Notes under the pieces: model-generated
Told to the model about the DNA's origin: nothing
Seen by the model: only the letters and a program-made list of their open reading frames with translations
The model's database searches: none
Shown here: positions 1 through 5,532 of the stretch, one piece after another
How positions within the stretch are numbered: position 1 is the first letter of the stretch
Layout of the letters: each line of letters starts with the position of its first letter
Program-made: the position numbers and the translations under genes
Assembly: GCA_030147305.1 (NCBI GenBank)
Contig: JASLAE010000153.1
Span: 1-6,618 of the forward strand
From: Cesiribacter sp.
GTDB lineage: Bacteria > Bacteroidota > Bacteroidia > Cytophagales > Cyclobacteriaceae
DNA: 6,618 nucleotides
Reading direction: 5' to 3'

Positions 1-124
1 GGTAAAAGATATGCAGGGAGAAATCTCTATCGAATCTGCCCCTGGCAAAGGCACCACTGTTTATGCCGAATTCAATATTAAGCCTTACCTGGAAAAAAGT
101 ATCATCGTCACCACAGCAGCATAA
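1..124 (+). CDS. Histidine kinase, C-terminal fragment (cut by window edge)
   Basis: Only the last 40 codons are present, read in the frame starting at base 2 and ending with TAA at 122-124. The residues VKDMQGEISIESAPGKGTTV are the typical end of a HATPase_c domain: the helix after the G2 box, followed by the strand-turn-strand GxIxxES-xxGxGTT. This end closes the ATP lid of sensor kinases. About 18 further residues (NIKPYLEKSIIV...) follow the domain. Sensor type and partner cannot be told because the rest lies outside the window. The gene is convergent with the copper ATPase gene, with 152 bases between them. It is similar in type to the kinase at 5533-6615 but clearly not a copy of it. 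Confidence 0.85.
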   Translation, partial: VKDMQGEISIESAPGKGTTVYAEFNIKPYLEKSIIVTTAA

Positions 125-276
125 GTAATTCACGCTTATCCTCTTTATTGCACGCTACATAGTCTTCAGAGCAGGTAAAAATCAACAATTCTGAACATTC
201 TACTGTAACATAAATAAATGCTGGCAGCCCTTCCAGGGACTATAAAACCTAGATCTGCCCTTAATAGCGCTTGTAC
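125..276. other. Convergent intergenic gap, no gene
   Basis: These 152 bases separate the stop of the rightward kinase from the stop of the leftward ATPase. No ccoS-like small reading frame occurs on the minus strand, although ccoS is the usual gene after ccoI. The only structure seen is a weak hairpin near 227-242 (CCCT-TCC-AGGG, 4 bp with a possible bulged extension) lacking a proper T-run, so I do not call a terminator for either gene. Confidence 0.6.
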
Positions 277-2718
277 TTATTCCAGCTTCCTGCCTTTCCA
301 CAGCACGGCTGCCGTTACAAAACCAACGATGGTAACTGAGCTCAGGGGCATCAGAATAGCACAGACAATAGGAGCCAGATTGGCCGTTACGGCAAAGCTG
401 AGGCCAATGATGTTGTAAAGGAAAGAAAGTACAAAAGCCATGCTGATGATCTTCATGCTGCTTTTGGCTAACAGCATACCCGTCAGGATCTTGTCGAAGC
501 TTTTAGCATCGAGAATTGCATCGCAGGCCGGTGAGAAATGGTAGATGTCGTCGCTGACGGAAATACCCATCTGACTCTCTTTTAAAGCACCCGCATCATT
601 AAGGCCATCGCCAATCATGAGCACTTTCTTACCGGCGGCTTTCAGGTTGCGGATGTACTCCAGCTTGTCCATGGGCTGCTGGTTAAAATGCAGGGCATCG
701 AATGCATCTTTCAGCACCTCCCGTTCCTTGTCATTGTCGCCGCTGAGCAGGTGTAGCTCATATCCCCTGTTCCGCAGTTTACCCAAGAGTAAGTCCAGGC
801 CTTCGCGGTACTGACTCTGGAATTCATAATAACCCAATAAATGTTCGTTGCGGCTGATGTAGACACGTGTGGCGCGGGAGGCTGTTAACTGAGCCGTTAA
901 CTGATCTGCTGGCACTGCAAAAGCCGCAGCCCCCAGTTTGTAGCAATCATCTCCCACCCAACCACTAATCCCCTTGCCGGCTTCTTCTTTGTATTCCTGC
1001 ACCGGCGATAGCGGCACCGCTTCTCCCAGCTGATTGTATATGCTCTGGCTCAGCGGATGGGTAGAATTGCGGGTAAGTGACCGGATGGCCGATTGTGCCG
1101 TACTATCCAGCTGACCAAAGTATGCCAGCTGATCCCCTTTTTTATGGGTAATAGTGCCGGTTTTATCAAATACCAGCGTATCCGTTAAGGCCAGGTCTTC
1201 TACTGCTTCAGCATTTTTCAGGTAAAGACCCCAACGGCCCAGCACCCGTATGGTATTACCAAAAGCAAAAGGAATGACCAGTGCCAGCGCACAGGGGCAG
1301 GCAACAATTAATACCGCTGTTACAGCATTCCAGATCTCTGCCGGATTTGCCCAATACCAGTAGGCTGCGGTAAGCAGGCTTAGCCCCAGAATGAAAAAGG
1401 TAAACCTTCTGCTGAGTCCCTGCACCAGTGCAGACATTTTATGCTGGTTGTTTTTTTTGAAAGCCTGCTGATTCCAGAGCTGGGTGAGGTAGCTGCTTTC
1501 TACCTGCCTGCTGAGCTCAATTTCCAGCGTACCGCCAGTCTGGCGTCCGCCGGCAAACAATTGATCCCCGCTCTGGCGGTGCTGGGGTTCAGACTCTCCG
1601 GTTACGAAAGCATAATCTACTTTACCTTCTCCTTTCATAAGGATGGCATCTGCGGGGACAAGCTCCTGGTTACGGATCAGGATACGGTCGCCGGGCTGCA
1701 GGTCTTTGAGCAATATGGTTTCTTCTGCACCGGCCCTGAGCCTGGTGGCCGCCACCGGAAAATAACTGTTATAGTCACGCTCGAAACTTAGCGCCTCATA
1801 GGTCTTGCTCTGGTACCACTTCCCTATAAGGAGGAAAAATACCAGGCCGCAGAGGCTGTCCATATAACCGGCGCCGGTCATGCTCAGGATTTCAAATACA
1901 CTGCGGCCCCAGATGGTAAGAATGCCCAAAGAGATGGTCAGGTCCAGGCTAATGTACCGGTAACGCAGGCCCCGCCAGGCAGATTGATAGAAGCCTGTAG
2001 CCGAATAAAGCATCACGGGCAGGGACAGCAGCACATTTAACCAGGCAAAAAACTGCTGGTATTGAGGCTCGATGAGCGCTTTTCCATCAAGATATTCGGG
2101 CAGGCTCAGCATCATGATGTTGCCAAAGCAGAAACCGGCAATTCCGAGTTTTAGGGAAGTGCTCCAGTTACCAGCCTTTTTTCTGTCTTTTTTAACACTC
2201 TCCAGGCTTATGTCGGGGGCATACCCCAACCTACTGAGCAGTTCTGCTAACCCACGCAGGCTTAACGCATCTTCTGCCCAGGTAATGCTTGCCTCTTTTT
2301 TACTAAAATTAACCAGGGAGGCTCGTATGGCGGGTTGTATCTTGTGCAGGTTTTCAAGCAGCCAGATACAGGAGCTGCAGTGAATGGCGGGCAGGTACAA
2401 AGTAATTTTGCTGATGCGACCATCGGTGAAGCGAAGTAATTTACTTCGCACTTCCTCGTTGTCGAGATAAGCCCAGCGATGTGTCTGATCCTGGCCACCC
2501 TTGCTATTGGTGCGCTCTGGCAGGCTGTAAAAATCATCAAGGCCGCTTTCCTGCAGTAGCTCGTAAACAGTCTGGCAGCCCTGGCAACAGAAAGGCTTCT
2601 GCCGCGAGAACAGCGGTTTGGCAGGCAATGAATCGCCGCAATGGTAGCAAGTGGTGGCCGCTTTTGGGCTTAGCTGCACCTGTTGCAACAACGGATCTTT
2701 CTCTATAGTATTAGGCAT
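277..2718 (-). CDS. ccoI: Copper-translocating P1B-type ATPase, CcoI/FixI type
   Basis: An 813-residue inner-membrane pump that moves Cu(+) out of the cytoplasm. The CcoI/FixI (CopA2) subgroup supplies copper for cbb3-type cytochrome oxidase rather than general copper resistance. Visible parts in order: a Cys-rich N-terminal metal-binding domain (C24-x2-C27, C44, C45, C48); an HMA domain with CSSC at 114-117; membrane segments near 187-208, 221-243, 258-278 and 283-303; the actuator motif TGES at 373-376; membrane segments near 437-456 and 463-488, the latter with the CPC copper site (474-476); phosphorylation site DKTGT (D518); HP locus (H554-P555); GDGLND (703-708); and a final membrane pair with YN (768-769) and MPLSS (790-794). 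All catalytic motifs are intact and the length is normal for CcoI. The Cys-rich domain plus a single HMA domain is what favours CcoI over CopA; the assignment of role is family-based. The ATG at 2718 overlaps the upstream usp gene by 8 bases, implying one operon and coupled translation. Confidence 0.93.
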   Translation of the reverse strand: MPNTIEKDPLLQQVQLSPKAATTCYHCGDSLPAKPLFSRQKPFCCQGCQTVYELLQESGLDDFYSLPERTNSKGGQDQTHRWAYLDNEEVRSKLLRFTDGRISKITLYLPAIHCSSCIWLLENLHKIQPAIRASLVNFSKKEASITWAEDALSLRGLAELLSRLGYAPDISLESVKKDRKKAGNWSTSLKLGIAGFCFGNIMMLSLPEYLDGKALIEPQYQQFFAWLNVLLSLPVMLYSATGFYQSAWRGLRYRYISLDLTISLGILTIWGRSVFEILSMTGAGYMDSLCGLVFFLLIGKWYQSKTYEALSFERDYNSYFPVAATRLRAGAEETILLKDLQPGDRILIRNQELVPADAILMKGEGKVDYAFVTGESEPQHRQSGDQLFAGGRQTGGTLEIELSRQVESSYLTQLWNQQAFKKNNQHKMSALVQGLSRRFTFFILGLSLLTAAYWYWANPAEIWNAVTAVLIVACPCALALVIPFAFGNTIRVLGRWGLYLKNAEAVEDLALTDTLVFDKTGTITHKKGDQLAYFGQLDSTAQSAIRSLTRNSTHPLSQSIYNQLGEAVPLSPVQEYKEEAGKGISGWVGDDCYKLGAAAFAVPADQLTAQLTASRATRVYISRNEHLLGYYEFQSQYREGLDLLLGKLRNRGYELHLLSGDNDKEREVLKDAFDALHFNQQPMDKLEYIRNLKAAGKKVLMIGDGLNDAGALKESQMGISVSDDIYHFSPACDAILDAKSFDKILTGMLLAKSSMKIISMAFVLSFLYNIIGLSFAVTANLAPIVCAILMPLSSVTIVGFVTAAVLWKGRKLE

Positions 2719-3568
2719 TTACCAGTTCCTCTTGTGTATCTTTTGTGCCCTGTGCAAAGGGGCGCAGGGGCGCATGCAAAGTTGCAGTACCATGCAGGAG
2801 TTTGTGCAGCAGGGGCAGGCTCTTGCTGGAAGGCACATTTACCACTGCCAGCACATGTTCATTTAAGCCGATGGCAGATTTTATGGTATGCTCCGCTCCC
2901 TCATTAAGGCGGTGCAGGCCAACATTACTGAAATGCTGCTTTAAGTATTCTATAAAAAGTTTTTCTTCTGCGGCAGGCAGTTCCTGTGTATCCCCATAGG
3001 TGGTAAGCACTGTAACAGGAAGCTGCTGCGTCATTCCACCAAGCAAATATGCAAATTGCTTAATGCCATCCATGGCCCGAATGCTGCCATCAAAAGTCAT
3101 GACCACCTGCTCCAGTCTGGCCTGCTGAGAGGGCAATACCAGCACCGGACAGCAACACTGCTCCAGCACCCTGCTCACCGGCCGGGCATAGGGGCCTTGT
3201 GTTGCAGCCAGGTAGATATCCTGCGAGAGCACAAGCAGATCGGCATAACGGGTTTCCTGCATCAGGGCCTCCAGGGTACAGCCGCTATCCTGATGGATGA
3301 CAGCTTTAGCACCGTTGTCTTTACACTGCTCCTGCAGGTACAGATACATTTTATTCTTTCCCCCATTTACTTTTTTCTGCATTTGCCCCGGGCTCACCGC
3401 AGGCGCTGCTGCATTAACATTTTCCTGCTCCTGCAGCCCCTGCAGATCGGTGATAAGCGCACCAACCAGTAACATTCCGGGCTGTACCAGGTAGCGCAGT
3501 GTAAAGTCGACCACATGTTCGCTATACATGCTGCTACCAAAACCAATGATTATTTTTTTACACCGCAT
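2711..3568 (-). CDS. Tandem universal stress protein (two UspA-like domains)
   Basis: Starting at the ATG at 3568 gives 285 residues, the usual size for Bacteroidetes proteins with two UspA domains. Domain 1 opens with KKIIIGFGSS (about residues 4-13) and ends with the strand CCCPVLVLPS (138-147). Domain 2 opens with QVVMTFDGS (154-162), the typical first strand of a UspA fold. The ATP-binding pattern G-x2-G-x9-G(S/T) is not recognisable in either half (domain 1 has SQDIYLAATQGPYARPVS), so nucleotide binding is doubtful. The frame stays open upstream to a GTG at 3724 (337 residues), but those 52 extra residues (MMEKKLLLVLLLTSQQ...) do not resemble the family and the UspA strand begins right after the inner Met, so I chose that start. 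The stop overlaps the ccoI start (ATGCCTAA). Cytoplasmic; its role is unknown beyond association with respiration and copper genes. Confidence 0.85.
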   Translation of the reverse strand: MRCKKIIIGFGSSMYSEHVVDFTLRYLVQPGMLLVGALITDLQGLQEQENVNAAAPAVSPGQMQKKVNGGKNKMYLYLQEQCKDNGAKAVIHQDSGCTLEALMQETRYADLLVLSQDIYLAATQGPYARPVSRVLEQCCCPVLVLPSQQARLEQVVMTFDGSIRAMDGIKQFAYLLGGMTQQLPVTVLTTYGDTQELPAAEEKLFIEYLKQHFSNVGLHRLNEGAEHTIKSAIGLNEHVLAVVNVPSSKSLPLLHKLLHGTATLHAPLRPFAQGTKDTQEELVNA

Positions 3569-3832
3569 AGCATTTTCGTAAAAGTGACGCGCTAATTGTT
3601 TAAGCAAGAAAGGCCGGATTCCGGGCCGTCTAGGGATGAGAAAAGCCACATTGCATGGCAGAAGCCTGCTGATCAACTGCTGGGATGTAAGCAATAGCAC
3701 CAGCAGTAACTTCTTCTCCATCACTTACACAAAGATCTTTACTGAGGATAGAGCGGGGAATGACGGGTATCAAAGTAAAACATGATTAATATCAAGTTTA
3801 CAAAAGGCTGGCCCTGCCGTTTGGGCTAATAC
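3569..3832 (-). promoter_or_regulatory. Promoter and leader region of the usp-ccoI unit
   Basis: This stretch lies between the fnr-like terminator and the chosen usp start. It contains the FNR-box-like palindrome at 3782-3795. On the minus strand TTACTTTG (3778-3771) differs from the Bacteroidetes -7 element TAnnTTTG at one base and has a TTTG 22 bases upstream (3804-3801). A second candidate is GATCTTTG (3737-3730), which overlaps the perfect palindrome AAAGATCTTT (3731-3740). The first promoter would place the box between -33 and -7, suggesting repression; the second would place it near -64, suggesting class I activation. If the inner ATG at 3568 is right, the mRNA leader is about 155-200 nt. 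Within it, 3612-3627 can form a GC-rich hairpin (GGCC arms plus GG/CC) followed by TTTCTTG. Confidence 0.45.
3782..3795 (-). promoter_or_regulatory. FNR-box-like operator upstream of usp-ccoI
   Basis: The minus strand reads TTGATATTAATCAT, matching the FNR consensus TTGAT-N4-ATCAA at nine of ten defined positions. It lies between the end of the fnr-like gene and the usp gene, so it most probably governs usp-ccoI. The regulator encoded next door has an FNR-like recognition helix. Operator function is inferred, but a near-perfect box in an intergenic region beside an fnr-like gene is unlikely to be chance. Confidence 0.7.
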
Positions 3833-3856
3833 AAAAGGCAGCTATTCGCTGCCTTT
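3833..3856 (-). terminator. Intrinsic terminator of the fnr-like gene
   Basis: On the minus strand AAAGGCAGC - GAATA - GCTGCCTTT forms a perfect 9-bp stem with a 5-base loop, and the stem runs into a TTTTG tract. It starts 17 bases after the fnr-like stop codon. It separates fnr from the usp-ccoI unit, so the latter needs its own promoter. Confidence 0.8.
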
Positions 3857-3873
3857 CCATATCATTGATGCAC

Positions 3874-4584
3874 TTACACATGGGCGGCCTTCGTCAGGCC
3901 TTTCACATTTTTCACCACTATTTTTCTGCCCCTGGTTTCTATTAAACCCTCCTCTTTAAAATCGTGGAGCAGGCGAATAAGGGTTTCCGTAGCGGTACCC
4001 ACAATGTTGGCCAGGTCTTCGCGCGTCAGGTTAATTTCAACTTCTTCTGCCTCGGTGCCCTCCATGGCATAAGTATCGTTTAGCAAAAGCAGGGTAATAG
4101 CAAAGCGCTCCCGCACTGTTTTCTGCGCCAGGTTGGTGAGCTTATCAGACATAACACCCAATTCATGACATATGCTTTGCATCAGTCGCTTATTGAAAGG
4201 GGCACTATCGTTTACCAACTGCAGAAAATCAGATTTAGGCAGAAAGCAGATAGAACAGTCTTCCAGGGTTTCGGCGGTTACCGTATATTCCTCTTCGCTG
4301 ATCATGGCTTTGTAACCCAATACATCGCTTTCTTTGGCAATCCGGATGATCTGCTCTTTACCATCGGAGCCAAGCTTATATACTTTTACCTTTCCTCCAT
4401 AGATGCAAAACACTCCAAGCGGACGGGTACCTTCATGAAAAAGTACCTGCCCCTTTTTATATATAGTACAGGACTTTGCATCGGAAACCTTTTCCTGTTC
4501 TTCGTGGCAAAGTGCACCAAACAATGAATGTTTGCGAAACTGACAGTCTTCGCATCGAATAGCAGGTGCATGTTTGGCTAGCAT
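3874..4584 (-). CDS. Crp/Fnr-family transcription regulator with N-terminal cysteines
   Basis: A 236-residue regulator: Cys-containing N-terminus, cyclic-nucleotide-binding-like beta-roll (about 35-125, with YKKGQVLFHEG at 42-52), dimer helix (about 130-165) and winged helix-turn-helix (about 180-225). The N-terminus has C11-x2-C14-x11-C26, and C113 in LEDCSICFLP aligns by eye with E. coli FNR C122 (LETSMVCEIP). Four cysteines could therefore hold an iron-sulfur cluster, though the third has non-classical spacing. The recognition helix TETLIRLL keeps the Glu and Arg of FNR (VETISRLL), with Ile in place of Ser212, consistent with TGAT/ATCA half-sites. The frame extends upstream to a TTG at 4659, but the ATG at 4584 is preceded by A-rich GTAAACAGTAAAATT and leads straight to the conserved CxxC, so it is preferred. 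FNR-box-like sites occur upstream of this gene and of usp-ccoI. Oxygen or redox sensing is inferred. Confidence 0.9.
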   Translation of the reverse strand: MLAKHAPAIRCEDCQFRKHSLFGALCHEEQEKVSDAKSCTIYKKGQVLFHEGTRPLGVFCIYGGKVKVYKLGSDGKEQIIRIAKESDVLGYKAMISEEEYTVTAETLEDCSICFLPKSDFLQLVNDSAPFNKRLMQSICHELGVMSDKLTNLAQKTVRERFAITLLLLNDTYAMEGTEAEEVEINLTREDLANIVGTATETLIRLLHDFKEEGLIETRGRKIVVKNVKGLTKAAHV

Positions 4585-4844
4585 AATTTTACTGTTTACG
4601 GTCGTTGGGCCTTGCAGCTGATGTGCTCGGGCTGGCCTACACTGGGCAAAAAACTGCAACAGTGCTGTTTTTATGGCCTTGAGACATCTTGAAAAGCAGA
4701 TACAGCATAAGCCATATCTACAGGCTGCTAAGCATGCCGTAAAGTTAAATACACTGCTACTGGAACATTATGATATTTTTAATTCAAAATTATGATATAA
4801 ATCATGTTTTAAGGTGAGAAAGCTGGTCGGGCAGAAATGTGGTA
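4585..4844 (-). promoter_or_regulatory. Promoter and leader region of the fnr-like gene
   Basis: These 260 bases hold no convincing gene. The operator at 4792-4805 lies at the far end. Just downstream on the minus strand are TTTG (4788-4785) and TAATGTTC (4770-4763), a poor match to TAnnTTTG with a short 14-base spacer. If transcription began near 4757, the operator would be centred about 41 bp upstream, the classic class II activator position, but the leader would then be about 170 nt. The ten bases ATTATGATAT occur twice (4767-4776 and 4789-4798), 22 bp apart; the second copy overlaps the operator. Confidence 0.4.
4792..4805. promoter_or_regulatory. FNR-box-like palindrome upstream of the fnr-like gene
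   Basis: ATGATATAAATCAT carries perfect TGAT and ATCA cores with the 4-base spacer of FNR boxes, matching TTGAT-N4-ATCAA at eight of ten defined positions. It lies about 210 bases before the fnr-like start and 40 bases beyond the stop of the 94-residue gene. The most natural reading is autoregulation of the regulator. Confidence 0.6.
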
Positions 4845-5129
4845 CTACGAACAGGCACAGTTGTAGAAATCGTCCTGATCGTGACCAGGCGCAGGTGTAT
4901 CTCCCAATTTTACCAGCTGCGCCACAGGAATTTCCTCTCCACTGGCCAGCACCAGGTATTCTTCTTCGTTTCGTACCTCGAGTCGCTTCGCCACACTGGA
5001 AACCTTTAACAACTCATGCAACTGAGAATGATAATGCACCTTTACATACAGTTGCTGCCGCACAGTTTCTTCCAGTAATTGGCGAAAACCGGGCTCAATG
5101 GCCTGGTGCTGATCTTTATCTTGTGTCAT
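4845..5129 (-). CDS. Small conserved-looking protein, possibly Rof-like (unknown function)
   Basis: A 94-residue soluble protein with no signal peptide or membrane segment. The ATG at 5129 is preceded by an A-rich stretch (TAAATCTAAAAAAA), typical of Bacteroidetes starts, and a good TAnnTTTG promoter lies just upstream. The N-terminus is polar. Residues about 20-75 look like a small beta-barrel: LYVKVHYH, LLKVSSVAKRLEVR, EEYLVLASGEEIPVAQLVKL. By eye this spacing resembles the Rho-binding antiterminator Rof of E. coli (matching EYLVV and the following strand), but the similarity is weak and I do not claim the function. The tail DDFYNCACS has a CxC (C91, C93) that could bind a metal or react to redox state. 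It is separated by 260 bases from the fnr-like gene on the same strand and may or may not be cotranscribed with it. Confidence 0.75.
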   Translation of the reverse strand: MTQDKDQHQAIEPGFRQLLEETVRQQLYVKVHYHSQLHELLKVSSVAKRLEVRNEEEYLVLASGEEIPVAQLVKLGDTPAPGHDQDDFYNCACS

Positions 5130-5166
5130 TTTTTTAGATTTAAGAAGTTGACAAGGGGGCTATGGT

Positions 5167-5196
5167 CAAAATTAAGACAGGCGCTTTACCTTTAAA
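5167..5196 (-). promoter_or_regulatory. Bacteroidetes-type promoter of the 94-residue gene
   Basis: On the minus strand TAATTTTG (5174-5167) is a perfect match to the Bacteroidetes -7 element TAnnTTTG. Eighteen bases upstream is GTTTA (5197-5193), close to the -33 TTTG. Transcription would begin near 5160, giving a leader of about 30 nt before the ATG at 5129. Confidence 0.6.
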
Positions 5197-5244
5197 CAGT
5201 ATAACCGTTAGTAAGCTTACGCAATTGATCCATTTTTGGTAATG

Positions 5245-5316
5245 CCCTGACTGTGAACCTCTCTGTAGGTGCTTCAGGGATCAAAATGAAAATGCTCATT
5301 CCCTGCTCATTTTTTG
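5245..5316 (+). other. Possible alternative RNA hairpins (attenuator-like)
   Basis: The segment TCAGGGA (5274-5280) can pair with CCCTGA upstream (5245-5250, with an inner ACCT/AGGT stem at 5257-5270) or with TCCCTG downstream (5300-5305, with an inner ATGA/TCAT stem). The second hairpin is followed four bases later by six T (5310-5315). The two folds exclude each other, as in an attenuator. Stems are short and a rightward promoter upstream is not clear (CATTTTTG at 5231-5238 is one base off TAnnTTTG), so this stays tentative. Confidence 0.25.
5293..5311. repeat. Direct repeat TGCTCATT x2, 11-bp period
   Basis: TGCTCATT occurs at 5293-5300 and 5304-5311, one helical turn apart, in noncoding DNA upstream of the kinase gene. 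Same-face tandem half-sites of this type are typical of response-regulator operators, but no binding protein can be assigned. Confidence 0.35.
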
Positions 5317-5411
5317 TTCAGATAGGCAGCAGGTTCACCTAATTTCAGGATGTGGTGTCTAAAAATGCTTGAAGGTTAGCATATAATTTTATAAAATTTA
5401 AAGAACAGGCT

Positions 5412-5525
5412 ATGGAGACGATGCGCCTGATCTTAAAGAAGTTCGGAAACAAAAACAGCTTTCCCTCTGTATACACTTGTGCTGCCTGGGTCGGGCAGCA
5501 TATTACCTTTCTCAGCCTAAGTTAA
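5412..5525 (+). CDS. Possible small ORF before the kinase (37 residues, unknown)
   Basis: An ATG at 5412 opens 37 codons (METMRLILKKFGNKN...) ending with TAA seven bases before the kinase ATG. A TATAAT (5382-5387) lies 24 bases before the start, and TTTAAAGAACAGG before the ATG could serve for ribosome binding. The product is basic at the N-terminus and hydrophobic at the C-terminus. It is not a recognised protein, and short frames like this arise by chance. The close spacing makes a coupled upstream ORF possible. Confidence 0.22.
   Translation: METMRLILKKFGNKNSFPSVYTCAAWVGQHITFLSLS
5480..5500 (+). other. Hairpin 32 bases upstream of the kinase start
   Basis: TGCTGCC (5480-5486) and GGCAGCA (5494-5500) form a perfect 7-bp GC-rich stem around a 7-base loop. 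No T-run follows (TATTACCTTTC), so it is not a good terminator. It would lie in the mRNA leader of the kinase gene, or inside the possible 37-codon ORF, where it could influence translation. Confidence 0.4.
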
Positions 5526-5532
5526 GCCTATT

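Larger units (their letters stand above)
5130..5532. other. 403-base divergent intergenic region
   Basis: This region separates the leftward small gene from the rightward kinase gene. It holds the leftward TAnnTTTG promoter (5167-5196), a perfect 10-bp palindrome GTAAGCTTAC (5211-5220), alternative hairpins at 5245-5305, two copies of TGCTCATT at 11-bp period (5293-5300 and 5304-5311), an inverted repeat GTGAACCT/AGGTTCAC (5253-5260 and 5331-5338), a TATAAT (5382-5387) beside the AT palindrome at 5385-5398, a possible 37-codon ORF (5412-5525) and a hairpin at 5480-5500. No known RNA family or riboswitch is recognised. Confidence 0.6.

Noticed and set aside
227..242. Hairpin CCCT-TCC-AGGG as a bidirectional terminator for the convergent genes
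   Set aside because: The stem is only 4 bp with a bulged extension and no T-run on either strand.
1441..1791. Open plus-strand frame of 116 codons opposite ccoI
   Set aside because: It is antisense to the catalytic core of an intact ATPase and its translation resembles no protein; an antisense shadow.
3056..3472. Open plus-strand frame of 138 codons opposite usp
   Set aside because: It lies wholly antisense to the UspA coding region, with low-complexity Cys/His-rich translation and no plausible start signal.
4585..4659. N-terminal extension of the Fnr-like protein from a TTG
   Set aside because: The start is rare, the 25 extra residues do not resemble the family, and a good ATG with an A-rich upstream sequence lies at 4584.
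5253..5338. Inverted repeat GTGAACCT / AGGTTCAC
   Set aside because: Eight bases with a 70-base gap is not remarkable, and pairing would compete with the better local hairpins.
5385..5398. Perfect 14-bp palindrome AATTTTATAAAATT
   Set aside because: It is composed only of A and T within an AT-rich promoter-like stretch, so chance is a good explanation and no regulator fits.
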